From Streptomyces sp. SCL15-4 (lineage in GTDB: Bacteria > Actinomycetota > Actinomycetes > Streptomycetales > Streptomycetaceae): DNA of 64,000 nt. The stretch spans positions 7,130,001 through 7,194,000 of the forward strand of contig NZ_JAOBTQ010000001.1 in NCBI RefSeq assembly GCF_033366695.1, written 5' to 3'. Made by a program: the position numbers and the translations under genes. Under the pieces are notes generated by a model, which saw only the letters and a program-made list of their open reading frames with translations, was not told the DNA's origin and did no database searches. This document shows, in pieces, positions 16,199-24,637 of this stretch (its first letter is position 1; every line of letters begins with the position of its first letter).

Positions 16199-17506
16199 AC
16201 CACCCCGCACCGGAAGGTGGTTGAAGAGCAGGTTCAGCGCGATCGCGGACAGGCAGCCCGAGCTGATCCCGCTGTCCATCACGGTCTGGAACCAGTCCGG
16301 GAACCTGGCGTAGACCGCGGGCACGCCCACCGGGAGCATGCCGATCGCCACCGAGACGGCCACCACGGTCAGATTGCCGTTGTCCCGGAAGTCGACCCGG
16401 GCCAGCGTCCGCAGCCCGCTCGCCGCGACCGTCCCGAACATCACCAGCCCGGCCCCGCCGAGCACCGGCGCCGGGATCGCCGCGACCACCGCACCCAGCT
16501 TGGGCAGCAGGCCGAGCAGCACCAGGATGCCGCCGGCCGCGGCGACCACCCAGCGGCTGCGCACCCGGGTCATGCCCACCAGGCCCACGTTCTGCGCGAA
16601 CGCCGTGTACGGGAAGGTGTTGAACACCCCGCCCAGCACGGTCGACAGACCGTCCGCGCGCAGCCCGTCGGCCAGCGTGCGCGGCTCGACCTTCCGCCCG
16701 GTCAGCTCGCCGACGGCGATCAGGTCACCGGCGGTCTCGGTCATCGTCACCAGGGCCACCACGAGCATGGACGCGATCGCGGACACCCGGAACTCGGGCG
16801 CCCCGAAGTGGAACGGCGTGCTGATGCCCACCCAGCCGGCGTCGGCGACCCCGCCGAAGTCGGCGACGCCGAGCGGCACCGCGACCGCCAGACCGGCGGC
16901 GATGCCGACGAGCACGGCGATCCGGGAGAGGAAGGCGGGCGCGAACCGCTGCACACCGAGCACCACGGCCAGCACGAAGCCCGCCAGCGCCAGGTTCCGC
17001 GGCGCCCCGAAGTCCTTCGCACCGGCACCGCCCGCCGCCCAGTTGCCCGCGACCGGCAGCAGCGAGACGCCGATGATCAGGATCACCGTGCCGGTCACCA
17101 GCGGCGGGAAGAAGCGCAGCAGCCTGCCGAAGACCGGTGCGAGCAGCGTGATCGCGAGGCCAGCGACGATCACGGAGCCGTAGATCGCGGGCAGTCCGCC
17201 GCCCGTCGTCCCGATGAGCACCATCGGCGACACGGCCGCGAACGTGCACCCCTGCATGACCGGCAGCCGCACCCCGAACCGCCGGAACCCGACGCACTGG
17301 ATCAGCGTGGCGATCCCGCACACCAGCAGGTCGGCCGTGATCAGGTACGCCAGGTCGGCCGGCGGCAGTCTCATCGCGCCGCCCACGATCAGCGGCACGG
17401 CGACGGCGCCCGCGTACATCGCGAGCACGTGCTGGAGCCCGAAGGCGGCCAGTTGCCGGAACGGGGGTATCTCGTCGACGGGGTGCGCGGCTGCGGGCGT
17501 GGCCAT
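16097..17506 (-). CDS. Purine/xanthine permease, NCS2 (UraA/UacT) family
   Basis: 469 aa with about 14 hydrophobic segments. Signature pieces are QHVLAMYAGAVAVPLIVGGA in the first helix, VMQGCTFAAVSPM, TMTETAGDLIAVGELTGR (the substrate-site Glu region) and NTFPYTAFAQNVGLVGMTRVRSR. NCS2 nucleobase transporters of this type carry xanthine or urate with protons. ATG 17506 is chosen because GGAG lies 5 nt upstream; the ATG at 17548 has no such site. The C-terminus is extended by about 40 hydrophilic residues and runs through the end of the convergent arsR-type gene. Confidence 0.93.
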   Translation of the reverse strand: MATPAAAHPVDEIPPFRQLAAFGLQHVLAMYAGAVAVPLIVGGAMRLPPADLAYLITADLLVCGIATLIQCVGFRRFGVRLPVMQGCTFAAVSPMVLIGTTGGGLPAIYGSVIVAGLAITLLAPVFGRLLRFFPPLVTGTVILIIGVSLLPVAGNWAAGGAGAKDFGAPRNLALAGFVLAVVLGVQRFAPAFLSRIAVLVGIAAGLAVAVPLGVADFGGVADAGWVGISTPFHFGAPEFRVSAIASMLVVALVTMTETAGDLIAVGELTGRKVEPRTLADGLRADGLSTVLGGVFNTFPYTAFAQNVGLVGMTRVRSRWVVAAAGGILVLLGLLPKLGAVVAAIPAPVLGGAGLVMFGTVAASGLRTLARVDFRDNGNLTVVAVSVAIGMLPVGVPAVYARFPDWFQTVMDSGISSGCLSAIALNLLFNHLPVRGGSAGGRNSADVTEPAGLPVGRGEEAVEQPREEAL

Positions 17507-17583
17507 GAGGTCTCCATCTGCGGCGGACGGGGAGCGGGATCCGGACATCGCGACATCCGGACAGGACGAGACCGTAAGGGCCT

Positions 17584-17598
17584 TGAACAGTTTGTTGA
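17584..17598. promoter_or_regulatory. Near-palindrome TGAACA-GTT-TGTTGA upstream of purine permease
   Basis: One mismatch in 6-bp arms with a 3-nt spacer, in an unusually AT-rich patch 78 nt before the permease start. It is a candidate operator or promoter element for purine-responsive control. Confidence 0.4.
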
Positions 17599-17677
17599 TT
17601 TCAGGCCTGTTGCCGCTGTGTGTCCCGCCCGCCGGGAACGCCGGCCCCGGCCCGCCGCCCTCGGCCCGCCCCTCTCG

Positions 17678-19012
17678 CTACGGCACCCGTGCCGCCGCGA
17701 GCAGCGTGTCCCAGTCGGCCAGCTTGACCACGCCGCGCCCCAGCCGTGACCCCAGCTCGGCCTCGGCCCGCTCGATCGCCAGCCAGCCGCCCCAGGGCAC
17801 GGGATCGGCGCCGGCCGCCCGCAGCGCGGCCACCGGATCGGCCGGCACGTCCGCGCGGGCCAAGGCGGGCGCGTCCGCGAGCAGCGAGGTCGCCGTCTCC
17901 TTGGCGCAGGGCCGGTTGGTGCCGATGACCCCGGTCGGCCCGCGCTTGATCCACCCGGCGACGTACTCGCCGGGAGAGGGCGCGCCGTCCCGCAGGACGC
18001 GGCCCTCCCGGTGCGGGACCGTGCCGCGCGCGGTGTCGAACGGCAGGCCCTCCAGGGCCACTCCGCGATAGCCCACCGAGCGCAGCACCAACTGCGCGGG
18101 CACGTCCTCGTACCGGCCCGTCCCCGCCACGCCGCCCAGGCCGTCCGGTGCCGTGCGCTCGAAGCGGACGGCACCCACCCGGCCGCCGGCTTCCAGCAGT
18201 TCCACCGGGCGCAGGAAGAACCGCAGCCGGATCCGCCGGGCGGCCGCCGCCACGGGCCGCGCCGCCCAGCCGCGCAGCACCTCCACATTGCGGCGCTGTC
18301 CGGCCGGCAGCGCGCCGGGGTCGGCCGGGTCGAGCGCCAGGTCGGCCTTGTCCACGGTCACCCCGGTGCCGGGAAGGCCGTCCAGCTCCCGCAGCTCCTT
18401 GGTGGTGAAGCGGGCCTGGGCGGGGCCGCGCCGGCCCACCATGTGCACCTCGGTGAGCCCGCTCGCCGCCAGCGTGTCCAGCGCGGCCTGCGGGATGTCC
18501 GTACCGCGCAGCTCCGCCGCGCCCCGGACCAGGATCCGGGCGACGTCCACCGCGACATTGCCGACGCCGACGACCACCGCCGACCGGACCCCACGCAGAT
18601 AGCCCGCGTCCGCCGCGTCCGGGTGCGCGCTGTACCAGGAGACGAACCCGGTCGCCGGGAAGCTGCCCGGCAGGTCCTCGCCGGGGATCCCGAGCCGCCG
18701 GTCGGCGGCGGCGCCCACGCAGTACACCACCGCGTGGTACAGCCTCCTCAGCCGCTCCACCGGCAGGCCGCCGGGGCCGCCCACCCGGACCCCGCCGAGG
18801 AACCGCACCCGCTCGTGCTCCAGCACCGTCCGCAGGCTGCCCTGGAGGGACTTGATCTTCTCGTGGTCGGGTGCGACGCCGTAGCGGACCAGGCCGTAGG
18901 GACACGGCAGCCGGTCCAGGACGTCCACCAGGACCTCCGGATCACGCTGCACCAGGCTCTGGGCGGTGTAACACCCGCTCGGCCCGGATCCGACGACGGC
19001 GACACGCAGCAC
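17678..19012 (-). CDS. FprA-like NADPH-ferredoxin (adrenodoxin-type) reductase
   Basis: 444 aa. The FAD-binding GSGPSGCYTA motif starts at residue 8, DRLPCPYGLVRYGVAPDHEKIK follows, the NADPH site GVGNVAVDVARIL is central, and GWIKRGPTGVIGTNRPCAKET is the conserved C-terminal FAD-binding region. This is the adrenodoxin-reductase class, passing electrons from NADPH to ferredoxins that serve cytochromes P450 or other redox enzymes. No ferredoxin or P450 gene is in the window. GTG start at 19012 with AAGGAG at good distance. The TetR-type gene upstream on the same strand is 154 bp away. Confidence 0.92.
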   Translation of the reverse strand: MLRVAVVGSGPSGCYTAQSLVQRDPEVLVDVLDRLPCPYGLVRYGVAPDHEKIKSLQGSLRTVLEHERVRFLGGVRVGGPGGLPVERLRRLYHAVVYCVGAAADRRLGIPGEDLPGSFPATGFVSWYSAHPDAADAGYLRGVRSAVVVGVGNVAVDVARILVRGAAELRGTDIPQAALDTLAASGLTEVHMVGRRGPAQARFTTKELRELDGLPGTGVTVDKADLALDPADPGALPAGQRRNVEVLRGWAARPVAAAARRIRLRFFLRPVELLEAGGRVGAVRFERTAPDGLGGVAGTGRYEDVPAQLVLRSVGYRGVALEGLPFDTARGTVPHREGRVLRDGAPSPGEYVAGWIKRGPTGVIGTNRPCAKETATSLLADAPALARADVPADPVAALRAAGADPVPWGGWLAIERAEAELGSRLGRGVVKLADWDTLLAAARVP

Positions 19013-19166
19013 AGCGGTACTCCTTGCCCGAAGGAGGGGCGTGCGGACGGTTCCAGCATGGCACCGCGGAGGCCCGGCGGGCAGGGCCGGAGGAGTGATC
19101 CGGACCCGTCGCCGCTCGTCGGGACGCGCGAGCGTACGGCCGCGGAAGGCGCCGGAGGCGGCCTCT

Positions 19167-19835
19167 TCAGGACCGCTCCCGCCGCTCTCCCGTGGCGAAG
19201 AACCGGGACAGGTCCCCGTCCTCCGCCCCCGCGCCCGGCTCGTTCTCCGGCGGCACGCCCATCTCCCAGTCCAGCCCGTACCGCTGGAACAGCTCGGCCC
19301 GCAGCACCGGTACGGGCATCGGCACGCCCGGCACCAGTGTCGAGTACACCGCGCCCATCAACAGGGCCCGCAGCATCGGGTAGTCGGCCGAGACCGCCTG
19401 CGAGCCGTAGCGGGCGACGGTCTCGCCGAGCAGCTCCGCCAGCCGGCGCTGCTCCGGGCACTGCACGAAGCCCTCGGCGTGGAGCAGGCCCGCCATGTGC
19501 TGGCGCATCAACACCGGCCGGGCCCGGGCCAGGCCCAGGATCGCGTCGATGGCCCGGGCCAGCCGCTCCCGGCCGTCCTCGGTGTGCGGCTCCCGCTCCA
19601 GCGCCTCCTCCAGCGTGCGGTGCATCAGCCGGTGGACGGCGGACTGCACCAACTGGCGCTTGCCGGGGAAGTAGTACGACACCAGTCCACGTGCCGAACC
19701 GGCCCGGTCGGCGATGTCGCCCAGCGTCGTGGCCTCGAAGCCCCGCTCGCCTACCAGTTCGACGGCGGCCTGCAGCAGCCGTTCCCTGGAACGCCGCCGC
19801 AATTCTTCATTGACCGAAGCGCTGCGCGGGGACAT
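19167..19835 (-). CDS. TetR-family transcriptional regulator
   Basis: 222 aa. The N-terminal HTH is at about residues 12-58 (LLQAAVELVGERGFEATTLGDIADRAGSARGLVSYYFPGKRQLV). The C-terminal ligand domain has no subgroup I recognise. AGGAG lies 7 nt before ATG 19835. Its own promoter region contains the 13-bp palindrome TGGCTGCCAGCCA at 19856-19868, probably its autoregulatory operator. It may also act on the downstream ferredoxin reductase. Confidence 0.9.
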   Translation of the reverse strand: MSPRSASVNEELRRRSRERLLQAAVELVGERGFEATTLGDIADRAGSARGLVSYYFPGKRQLVQSAVHRLMHRTLEEALEREPHTEDGRERLARAIDAILGLARARPVLMRQHMAGLLHAEGFVQCPEQRRLAELLGETVARYGSQAVSADYPMLRALLMGAVYSTLVPGVPMPVPVLRAELFQRYGLDWEMGVPPENEPGAGAEDGDLSRFFATGERRERS

Positions 19836-19855
19836 CCTGTAACTCCTGCGTTGAC

Positions 19856-19868
19856 TGGCTGCCAGCCA
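19856..19868. promoter_or_regulatory. TetR operator candidate TGGCTGCCAGCCA
   Basis: Perfect 6-bp arms around a single central base, flanked by AC/AA and overlapping the TATAGT (minus strand) hexamer that could be the -10 of the TetR gene. Typical in size and position for autorepression. Confidence 0.65.
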
Positions 19869-19984
19869 ACTATACTCAACGCATCGGGGCACCCGTGTGC
19901 TTGCGGTCGCCCGGAGCAGCCGTCCGTCTGGGGCGACGCGGGGGATCGTCTCAGACGGACGGCATGGGGCGCCGCACGTTTCAA

Positions 19985-20340
19985 GCCCATCAGCACCGGC
20001 ACCGGCAGCAGCCCGTCCGGACGTCGGCACACGGGCAGGTGGTCCACGAAGTACACCCGGCAGCCGAACGCGGCGCCGCCGTCCGCCGTCCTGCTGCCAC
20101 CGGCGCCAATCCCGGCCGATGCCACTGGCCACCCCGACACCGCTCCCGCGCGGGTGCAAGGTACGCAGCACCTCGGGCGCGCCGGGGTACGGGTCCAGGC
20201 GGCCGGTGTCATGTGCCGTTCGTCCAAGGCGCCGTGGGGCACGGGGTCCGCGCCGCCCGGCAGCGCGCAGGCATCCTCCAACGCCTCGGTGCCGCACGTG
20301 AGTTCACCTTCGGGCGGGGTGAATCCGGTCTCGTCCGGGC
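19985..20340 (-). pseudogene. Decayed HAD-superfamily hydrolase remnant
   Basis: On the minus strand one frame reads ACALPGGADPVPHGALDERHMTPAAW, then the expected continuation PYPGAPEVLRTLHPRGSGVGVASGIG appears in another frame after a 1-nt loss near 20190. Near 20095-20112 the reading jumps to the family C-terminus TADGGAAFGCRVYFVDHLP and RRPDGLLPV. The N-terminal DxD motif and the central part of about 60 or more residues are missing, and no start codon precedes the remnant, which abuts the PAP2 gene. I infer a former HAD hydrolase (phosphatase or dehalogenase-like) broken by a frameshift plus an internal deletion. Confidence 0.7.
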
Positions 20341-20344
20341 GACT

Positions 20345-21067
20345 TCACCCGCGTCGGCGCGCCGGAGGCTCCGGCCGGTCCCGTGGCCACTCGTACACCA
20401 GCACGGCCAGCACCACCAGCAGCGCGCCGAACAGCCAGCCGCCGAGCACGTCCGAGGCCCAGTGGACGCCCAGCCAGACCCGGGTGATGCCCACGCCGGC
20501 CACCGAGACGACGGCCACCGCCGTCGCCGTACGCCTGAGGGCGCGGCCCGCGCCGCCGCGGCGCAGCAGCCACAGCAGCAGGCCGCAGACCACGGTCGCG
20601 GTCAGCGCGTGACCGGACGGGAAGGCCGCGTAGTGGGCGGAGTCGACGGGGTCCGGCCAGACCGGGCGGGGGCGGCCGACGGCGGCCTTCACCGACTGCT
20701 GCACGAGCGCGGCCAGCGCGACGGTGGCCGCCAGCCACCACACCGTCCACCAGGCGGCGCGGCGCCACACCAGCCACACGGCCGCCGCCGCGCACACCAG
20801 GCGCATGGTCAGCGGGTCCCACACCCAGTCCGTCAGCACCCGGAACACCCGGGTCACCGCGTGCTCGCGGACGGCCCAGCGGTGCGTGGCGCGGGCGATG
20901 TCGCCGTCCAGCGCGAGCAGAGGGTGCCAGCGCACCGCGACGAGGACGAGCAGCAGCACCGAGCAGACCCCGAGCACGAGGGCGGCCCGGGCGGCCGTGC
21001 GGTGCGGCGGCGCGGGGCCGGGGGAGGGCGGTGGCGGCGGAGAGGGGGCGGTGGGACGATCGCGCAT
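20345..21067 (-). CDS. PAP2-family membrane phosphatase
   Basis: 240 aa. About five to six membrane helices. All three PAP2 motifs are present: KAAVGRPRP (Lys127 to Pro135), FPSGH (His153) and TRVWLGVHWASD (Arg196, His202, Asp206). Such enzymes dephosphorylate lipid phosphates such as undecaprenyl pyrophosphate or phosphatidic acid at the membrane. The first 25 residues are Pro-rich and cytosolic. It sits alone between the M56 peptidase gene and the HAD remnant. Confidence 0.93.
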   Translation of the reverse strand: MRDRPTAPSPPPPPSPGPAPPHRTAARAALVLGVCSVLLLVLVAVRWHPLLALDGDIARATHRWAVREHAVTRVFRVLTDWVWDPLTMRLVCAAAAVWLVWRRAAWWTVWWLAATVALAALVQQSVKAAVGRPRPVWPDPVDSAHYAAFPSGHALTATVVCGLLLWLLRRGGAGRALRRTATAVAVVSVAGVGITRVWLGVHWASDVLGGWLFGALLVVLAVLVYEWPRDRPEPPARRRG

Positions 21068-21157
21068 GCCGCGATCTTTGTGGATACGGACGCCGCCGCC
21101 AAGCCCGGCAGGGCCGTCAGCGGAGCGGAGGCTTCCGAACCGGGGGCGGTACGAGCC

Positions 21158-22093
21158 TCAGCCCAGCGCCCGCAGTCCCGGGACCAGGGCCACCAGGACC
21201 GGGAGCACCGGTACCAGCGCGGCCGTCGCCGTCAGACGCAGGCGGTGCCGGGCGGGAAGGCGGCCTGGCGCGGTCAGGAGGCGGTCCACGCGGCGCGGCA
21301 CGTGCGCCTGCGGGGCCGGCCCCGGGCCGAACACGCCCCGCTCCTCGTTGAGTTCGACCAGGGCCAGCGCGGTCGTCAGCCGGCCGAAGCGCCGGGAGGC
21401 GGTGTCGTCGGCGGCCAGTTCCACCAGCCGGTGCATCTCGTCGCGGAACGCGGTGAACACCGGCACCTGCGGGAACCCGCCCGCCAGCGCGGCCGAGCAG
21501 TGCAGCAGCCAGTCGTGCCGGGCCTGCGCGTGCCCCTGCTCGTGCGCGAGCAGCGCGTCCAGCCGGCGCCCCCTCAGCCGGCGCAGCGCGGCCGTGGTGA
21601 CGACCAGCCGGGGCGCCGGGCCGGTCAGCCACCAGGCGTCGGGGCGGTCGTCCTCCAGCACCACCAGCCGCCCGCCCGTCGGCTCCTCGCCCGGCAGCAG
21701 CGGTGCCCGCACCAGCAGTCCGGCCCGCCGTCCGCGCCGCCGCGCCCGGGCCCGGCGGACCTCGCGGACCAGCATCGCCAGGCTCCACAGGCCTCCGCAG
21801 GCGAGCAGCACGGCGGTGGGCGCCGCCCAGGGTCCCGCGGTACCGAGGGCGTACGCGTCCACGACGCCGCGCGGCGCGGTGGCGAACACCTGCCCGCGCA
21901 CCGCCTGCCAGGCCGCCGCCGCGCTGAGCGTCATCGACAGCGCGCAGCACAGCAGGACGGCCGCCACGACGCACTGCCAGACCCAGAGGGCGACGACCGG
22001 CTCGCGGTCCGGCCAGTCGGCCCGGGCCAGCAGCCTCGGGCCGACGACGGCGGTCAGGGCGCCGAGCAGCAGCAGGAGGAAGGGGACCATCAT
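21158..22093 (-). CDS. M56-type (BlaR1-like) membrane metallopeptidase
   Basis: 311 aa. Membrane helices lie at about 1-20, 33-60, 85-108 and 275-305. The zinc site HEQGH is at 184-188 and the third ligand is probably Glu225 in VELAADDTASRRFG. M56 peptidases of the BlaR1/MecR1 group usually work with a BlaI-type repressor that they cleave; none is adjacent here, and there is no sensor domain, so the target is unknown. The start MMVPF has only a weak AGGG site. The DUF5134 gene lies 104 bp upstream on the same strand, a pairing often seen in streptomycetes. Confidence 0.88.
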   Translation of the reverse strand: MMVPFLLLLLGALTAVVGPRLLARADWPDREPVVALWVWQCVVAAVLLCCALSMTLSAAAAWQAVRGQVFATAPRGVVDAYALGTAGPWAAPTAVLLACGGLWSLAMLVREVRRARARRRGRRAGLLVRAPLLPGEEPTGGRLVVLEDDRPDAWWLTGPAPRLVVTTAALRRLRGRRLDALLAHEQGHAQARHDWLLHCSAALAGGFPQVPVFTAFRDEMHRLVELAADDTASRRFGRLTTALALVELNEERGVFGPGPAPQAHVPRRVDRLLTAPGRLPARHRLRLTATAALVPVLPVLVALVPGLRALG

Positions 22094-22197
22094 GGGCGGC
22101 ACCCTATGAGCGGCAGGCCGTCCGGCGTACGGTCCCCGGGGCCGAAGTGACGTACACAACGCGCTTGTTGGGCAGTTCGTCGCCCGTCGCGCCGTCC

Positions 22198-22749
22198 TCA
22201 CATCGCCAGCAGCATCGCCACCATGCCGATCCCCATCGACAGCCGGCACGCCCGGGCCAGTTCCGGGCGGTCGCCCCAGCCGTCCGGCCCCCTCGGGCCC
22301 ACGGGGACGGCGGCGGGCACCAGCCGTGCGCCGGAGAGCAGCACATAGCCGGTGAAGTACAGCAGCAGGGCGCCGGTCAGCAGCGGGATGCCCGTGCCGC
22401 CGTGCCCGTGGTGGGCGGCGGGCGGAGCGCCGGACATCGCCACCGCCATGTAGACCATCGCCGCGCTGCCCACCAGGTGGTGCAGATGGCACAGGCCGCC
22501 GCGCACCGCCCACAGCGCGCGCAGCGTCGCCGCGCCGAACACGGCCGCGTACACCGGCCACGCCCAGCCCGGCGGCGTGAACACCGCCGCGGGCACGGCC
22601 ATCGCGGCCATCCCGAAGCCCATCAGCGCGTCGCCGCCCGCGGCCCGGCGCTGCTCCGCCACACCGCTGCGCATCCGCAGCAGGCAGTAGGCCCCGGTCG
22701 CCGCGCACAGCGCCACCAGCAGCCAGGCTGTCGACACCGGTCCGTGCAC
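22198..22749 (-). CDS. DUF5134 membrane protein
   Basis: 183 aa with five to six hydrophobic helices. Histidine-rich parts (GGLCHLHHLVGSAAMVYMAVAMSG and PAAHHGHGG) are typical of DUF5134 and could bind a metal such as copper, though that is inference. The GTG at 22749 is chosen because GGGAGGTG lies a few nt upstream; the 32-residue N-terminal extension is Arg-rich and unlikely. It probably forms an operon with the M56 peptidase. Confidence 0.85.
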   Translation of the reverse strand: MHGPVSTAWLLVALCAATGAYCLLRMRSGVAEQRRAAGGDALMGFGMAAMAVPAAVFTPPGWAWPVYAAVFGAATLRALWAVRGGLCHLHHLVGSAAMVYMAVAMSGAPPAAHHGHGGTGIPLLTGALLLYFTGYVLLSGARLVPAAVPVGPRGPDGWGDRPELARACRLSMGIGMVAMLLAM

Positions 22750-22903
22750 GCGCACCTCCCGCTCGACGCTCGGTCCAAGGCGGCGCCCGACCCGCCCGCC
22801 CCAGGGACGCCATGCCCCGGCCCGGCGGAGCGCACGCGAGCGCAAGGGGGTACACGGGGAGCACTCGAAGGAGCACGGGCCGTTGTCCTGGGAGGTCTCA
22901 TTA

Positions 22904-22917
22904 TTTTACGAGTAAAA
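22904..22917. promoter_or_regulatory. Operator TTTTAC-GA-GTAAAA before the FUSC/MarR operon
   Basis: A perfect 6-bp-arm dyad in the most AT-rich patch of the neighbourhood, 20 nt before the FUSC start. It overlaps the probable -35 region of the TAAATT hexamer at 22925-22930. The likely ligand is the MarR-type repressor encoded as the second gene of this operon. Confidence 0.7.
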
Positions 22918-22924
22918 CACATGC

Positions 22925-22937
22925 TAAATTAGTGGTA
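22925..22937 (+). promoter_or_regulatory. Probable leaderless promoter of the FUSC operon
   Basis: The -10-like TAAATT ends 6 nt before the ATG at 22937 and no Shine-Dalgarno is present, so transcription probably starts at or next to the start codon. Confidence 0.55.
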
Positions 22938-24637
22938 TGAGCAGTGCCGCCCCCCACCGACTTCCGCTAGCCGGAGTGCTCCGCCTCGGCCGCCCCTCCG
23001 ACATCTGGTTCAAGCCCGCGCTCAGCGTGATCGCCGCGGTCGCCCCGCCCAACCTCCTGCTGCTGGCCCTCGGCCGGCTCGATCTCGCCATGTACACCAT
23101 GGCCGGATCGCTGTGCGCGCTCTACGGCCACAACCGGCCCTACGCCGCCCGCGCCCGCACCCTCGCCTGGGTGGTGCTCGGCATGGTCGGCGGTCTCGCC
23201 GTGGCCCTGCTCGCCTCGGCGCTGACCACGAACGCCGTCGTCCTCGTCACTGTCGGCGCCGTCCTCGCGGCGGCCCAGAAGACGGTGTGCGACGCCACCC
23301 GCGTCGGACCGCCCGGCAACGTGGTCCTCACCTTCATCAGCTCCGCCTCCCTCTTCGCCCCGCAGACCCCCGGCCAGCTGCCGGGACACCTCGGGCTGGC
23401 CCTGGCCGCCGGCGCCTGGGCCTGGCTGATCGGCATGGCACCCGGGCTGCTGCGCCCGCACGGCCCCGAGCGCCGCGCCACCGCCCAGGCCCTGAACGCC
23501 GCCGCCGCGTACGCCGCCACCCGCGGCACCGCCGACGGCCACGCCCGGGCCCGCGCCGCCTGCGCCGCCGCGATCCACGCCGCCTGGCAGTCGCTGCTCG
23601 CCGCCGGCGCCCGGCCCGACAGCACCCGGCGCGCCCTCGAACAACTCCTGGTCCGCGCCGAGGTCGCCCTCGCCGCGCCCGCCGACGCCGACCCCGCACG
23701 GCTGCGCGCCTGGTCCCACGCCCTGCGCGGCACCGGCCGGGTCCCGCGCGTGGAGCCGACGGGCGCGCTCGCCGACGAACTCCTCGGCGTCGCCGCCGAA
23801 CAGGCCGCGCCGCCCCGCTCCCTCCGGCACCGCCTCGCCCCCCTCGCCCCGCTCGCCGTACGCACCGCGCTCGGCTGCGCCCTCGCCGGATACGCCGCCC
23901 TCGCCCTCGGCGTCGGCCGCCCCTACTGGGCGCTGGTCACCGCGGCCTCCCTCTACCAGGCCAACGTCACCCTCACCTGGAGCCGGGGCGTCCAGCGGGT
24001 CGTCGGCAACCTCGTCGGCGTCCTCGTCTTCGCCGCGCTCGCCCCGCTCACCCATCTGCACCCCGCCGCCCTGGTGCTGGTCTCGCTCGCCCTCAACTTC
24101 GGTGCCGAGGCGCTGATCGGCCGCAACTACTGGCTGGGCAGCGTCTGCGTCACCCCGATGGCCCTGCTGATCACCGAGTTCGCGCGCAGCCAGGACCCGG
24201 CCGAGCTGATCACCGACCGGATCGTGGACACCCTGATCGGCGCGCTGGTCGGCTTCGCCGCCGCCGTCGCCGTCACCAACCGGCGCGCCGGCGCCCGCCT
24301 GGACCACGCGCTGACCGCAGCCGAGCGCGCCCGCGAGCACGCCGCCCGCCTGCTGGCCGACCCGCACCCGCGGCCCCGCGCCCTGGAAGCCGCCCGCCGC
24401 ACCCTGGCCGCCGCCCTGGTCGACCTGCGCGCCACGGCCGACGCCGCCGCCGGGGAGTGGTGGCAGCGCGCGCTGCCCGAGGAGCGGGTCGTGCTCACCG
24501 AGCAGGCCGGACACCGTACGCTCGCGGCGACGGTACGGCGCCAGGGGCTCCTGCCGGCGGACCGAGACGAGGACCCGGGCCGGGCGCCGGGCGGCGACCG
24601 GGACCCGGACGAGGCGACGGAGGACATACGGCCATGA
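22937..24637 (+). CDS. FUSC-family membrane transporter
   Basis: 566 aa in the typical duplicated form: a hydrophobic block at about residues 20-170, a soluble helical part to about 290, a second hydrophobic block (about 300-445, including ALGVGRPYWALVTAASLYQ) and a cytoplasmic C-terminal helical tail. FUSC proteins are related to fusaric acid resistance and AaeB-type aromatic acid efflux. The downstream MarR gene overlaps by 4 nt (ATGA), so the pair is a self-regulated efflux operon, probably responding to an aromatic acid. No adaptor or outer membrane partner is expected in this Gram-positive. Confidence 0.9.
   Translation: MSSAAPHRLPLAGVLRLGRPSDIWFKPALSVIAAVAPPNLLLLALGRLDLAMYTMAGSLCALYGHNRPYAARARTLAWVVLGMVGGLAVALLASALTTNAVVLVTVGAVLAAAQKTVCDATRVGPPGNVVLTFISSASLFAPQTPGQLPGHLGLALAAGAWAWLIGMAPGLLRPHGPERRATAQALNAAAAYAATRGTADGHARARAACAAAIHAAWQSLLAAGARPDSTRRALEQLLVRAEVALAAPADADPARLRAWSHALRGTGRVPRVEPTGALADELLGVAAEQAAPPRSLRHRLAPLAPLAVRTALGCALAGYAALALGVGRPYWALVTAASLYQANVTLTWSRGVQRVVGNLVGVLVFAALAPLTHLHPAALVLVSLALNFGAEALIGRNYWLGSVCVTPMALLITEFARSQDPAELITDRIVDTLIGALVGFAAAVAVTNRRAGARLDHALTAAERAREHAARLLADPHPRPRALEAARRTLAAALVDLRATADAAAGEWWQRALPEERVVLTEQAGHRTLAATVRRQGLLPADRDEDPGRAPGGDRDPDEATEDIRP

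Noticed and set aside
19851..19876. Plus-strand TTGACT ... TATACT pair that looks like a promoter
   Set aside because: Spacing is 14 nt rather than about 17, and the strand downstream has only the HAD remnant in antisense.
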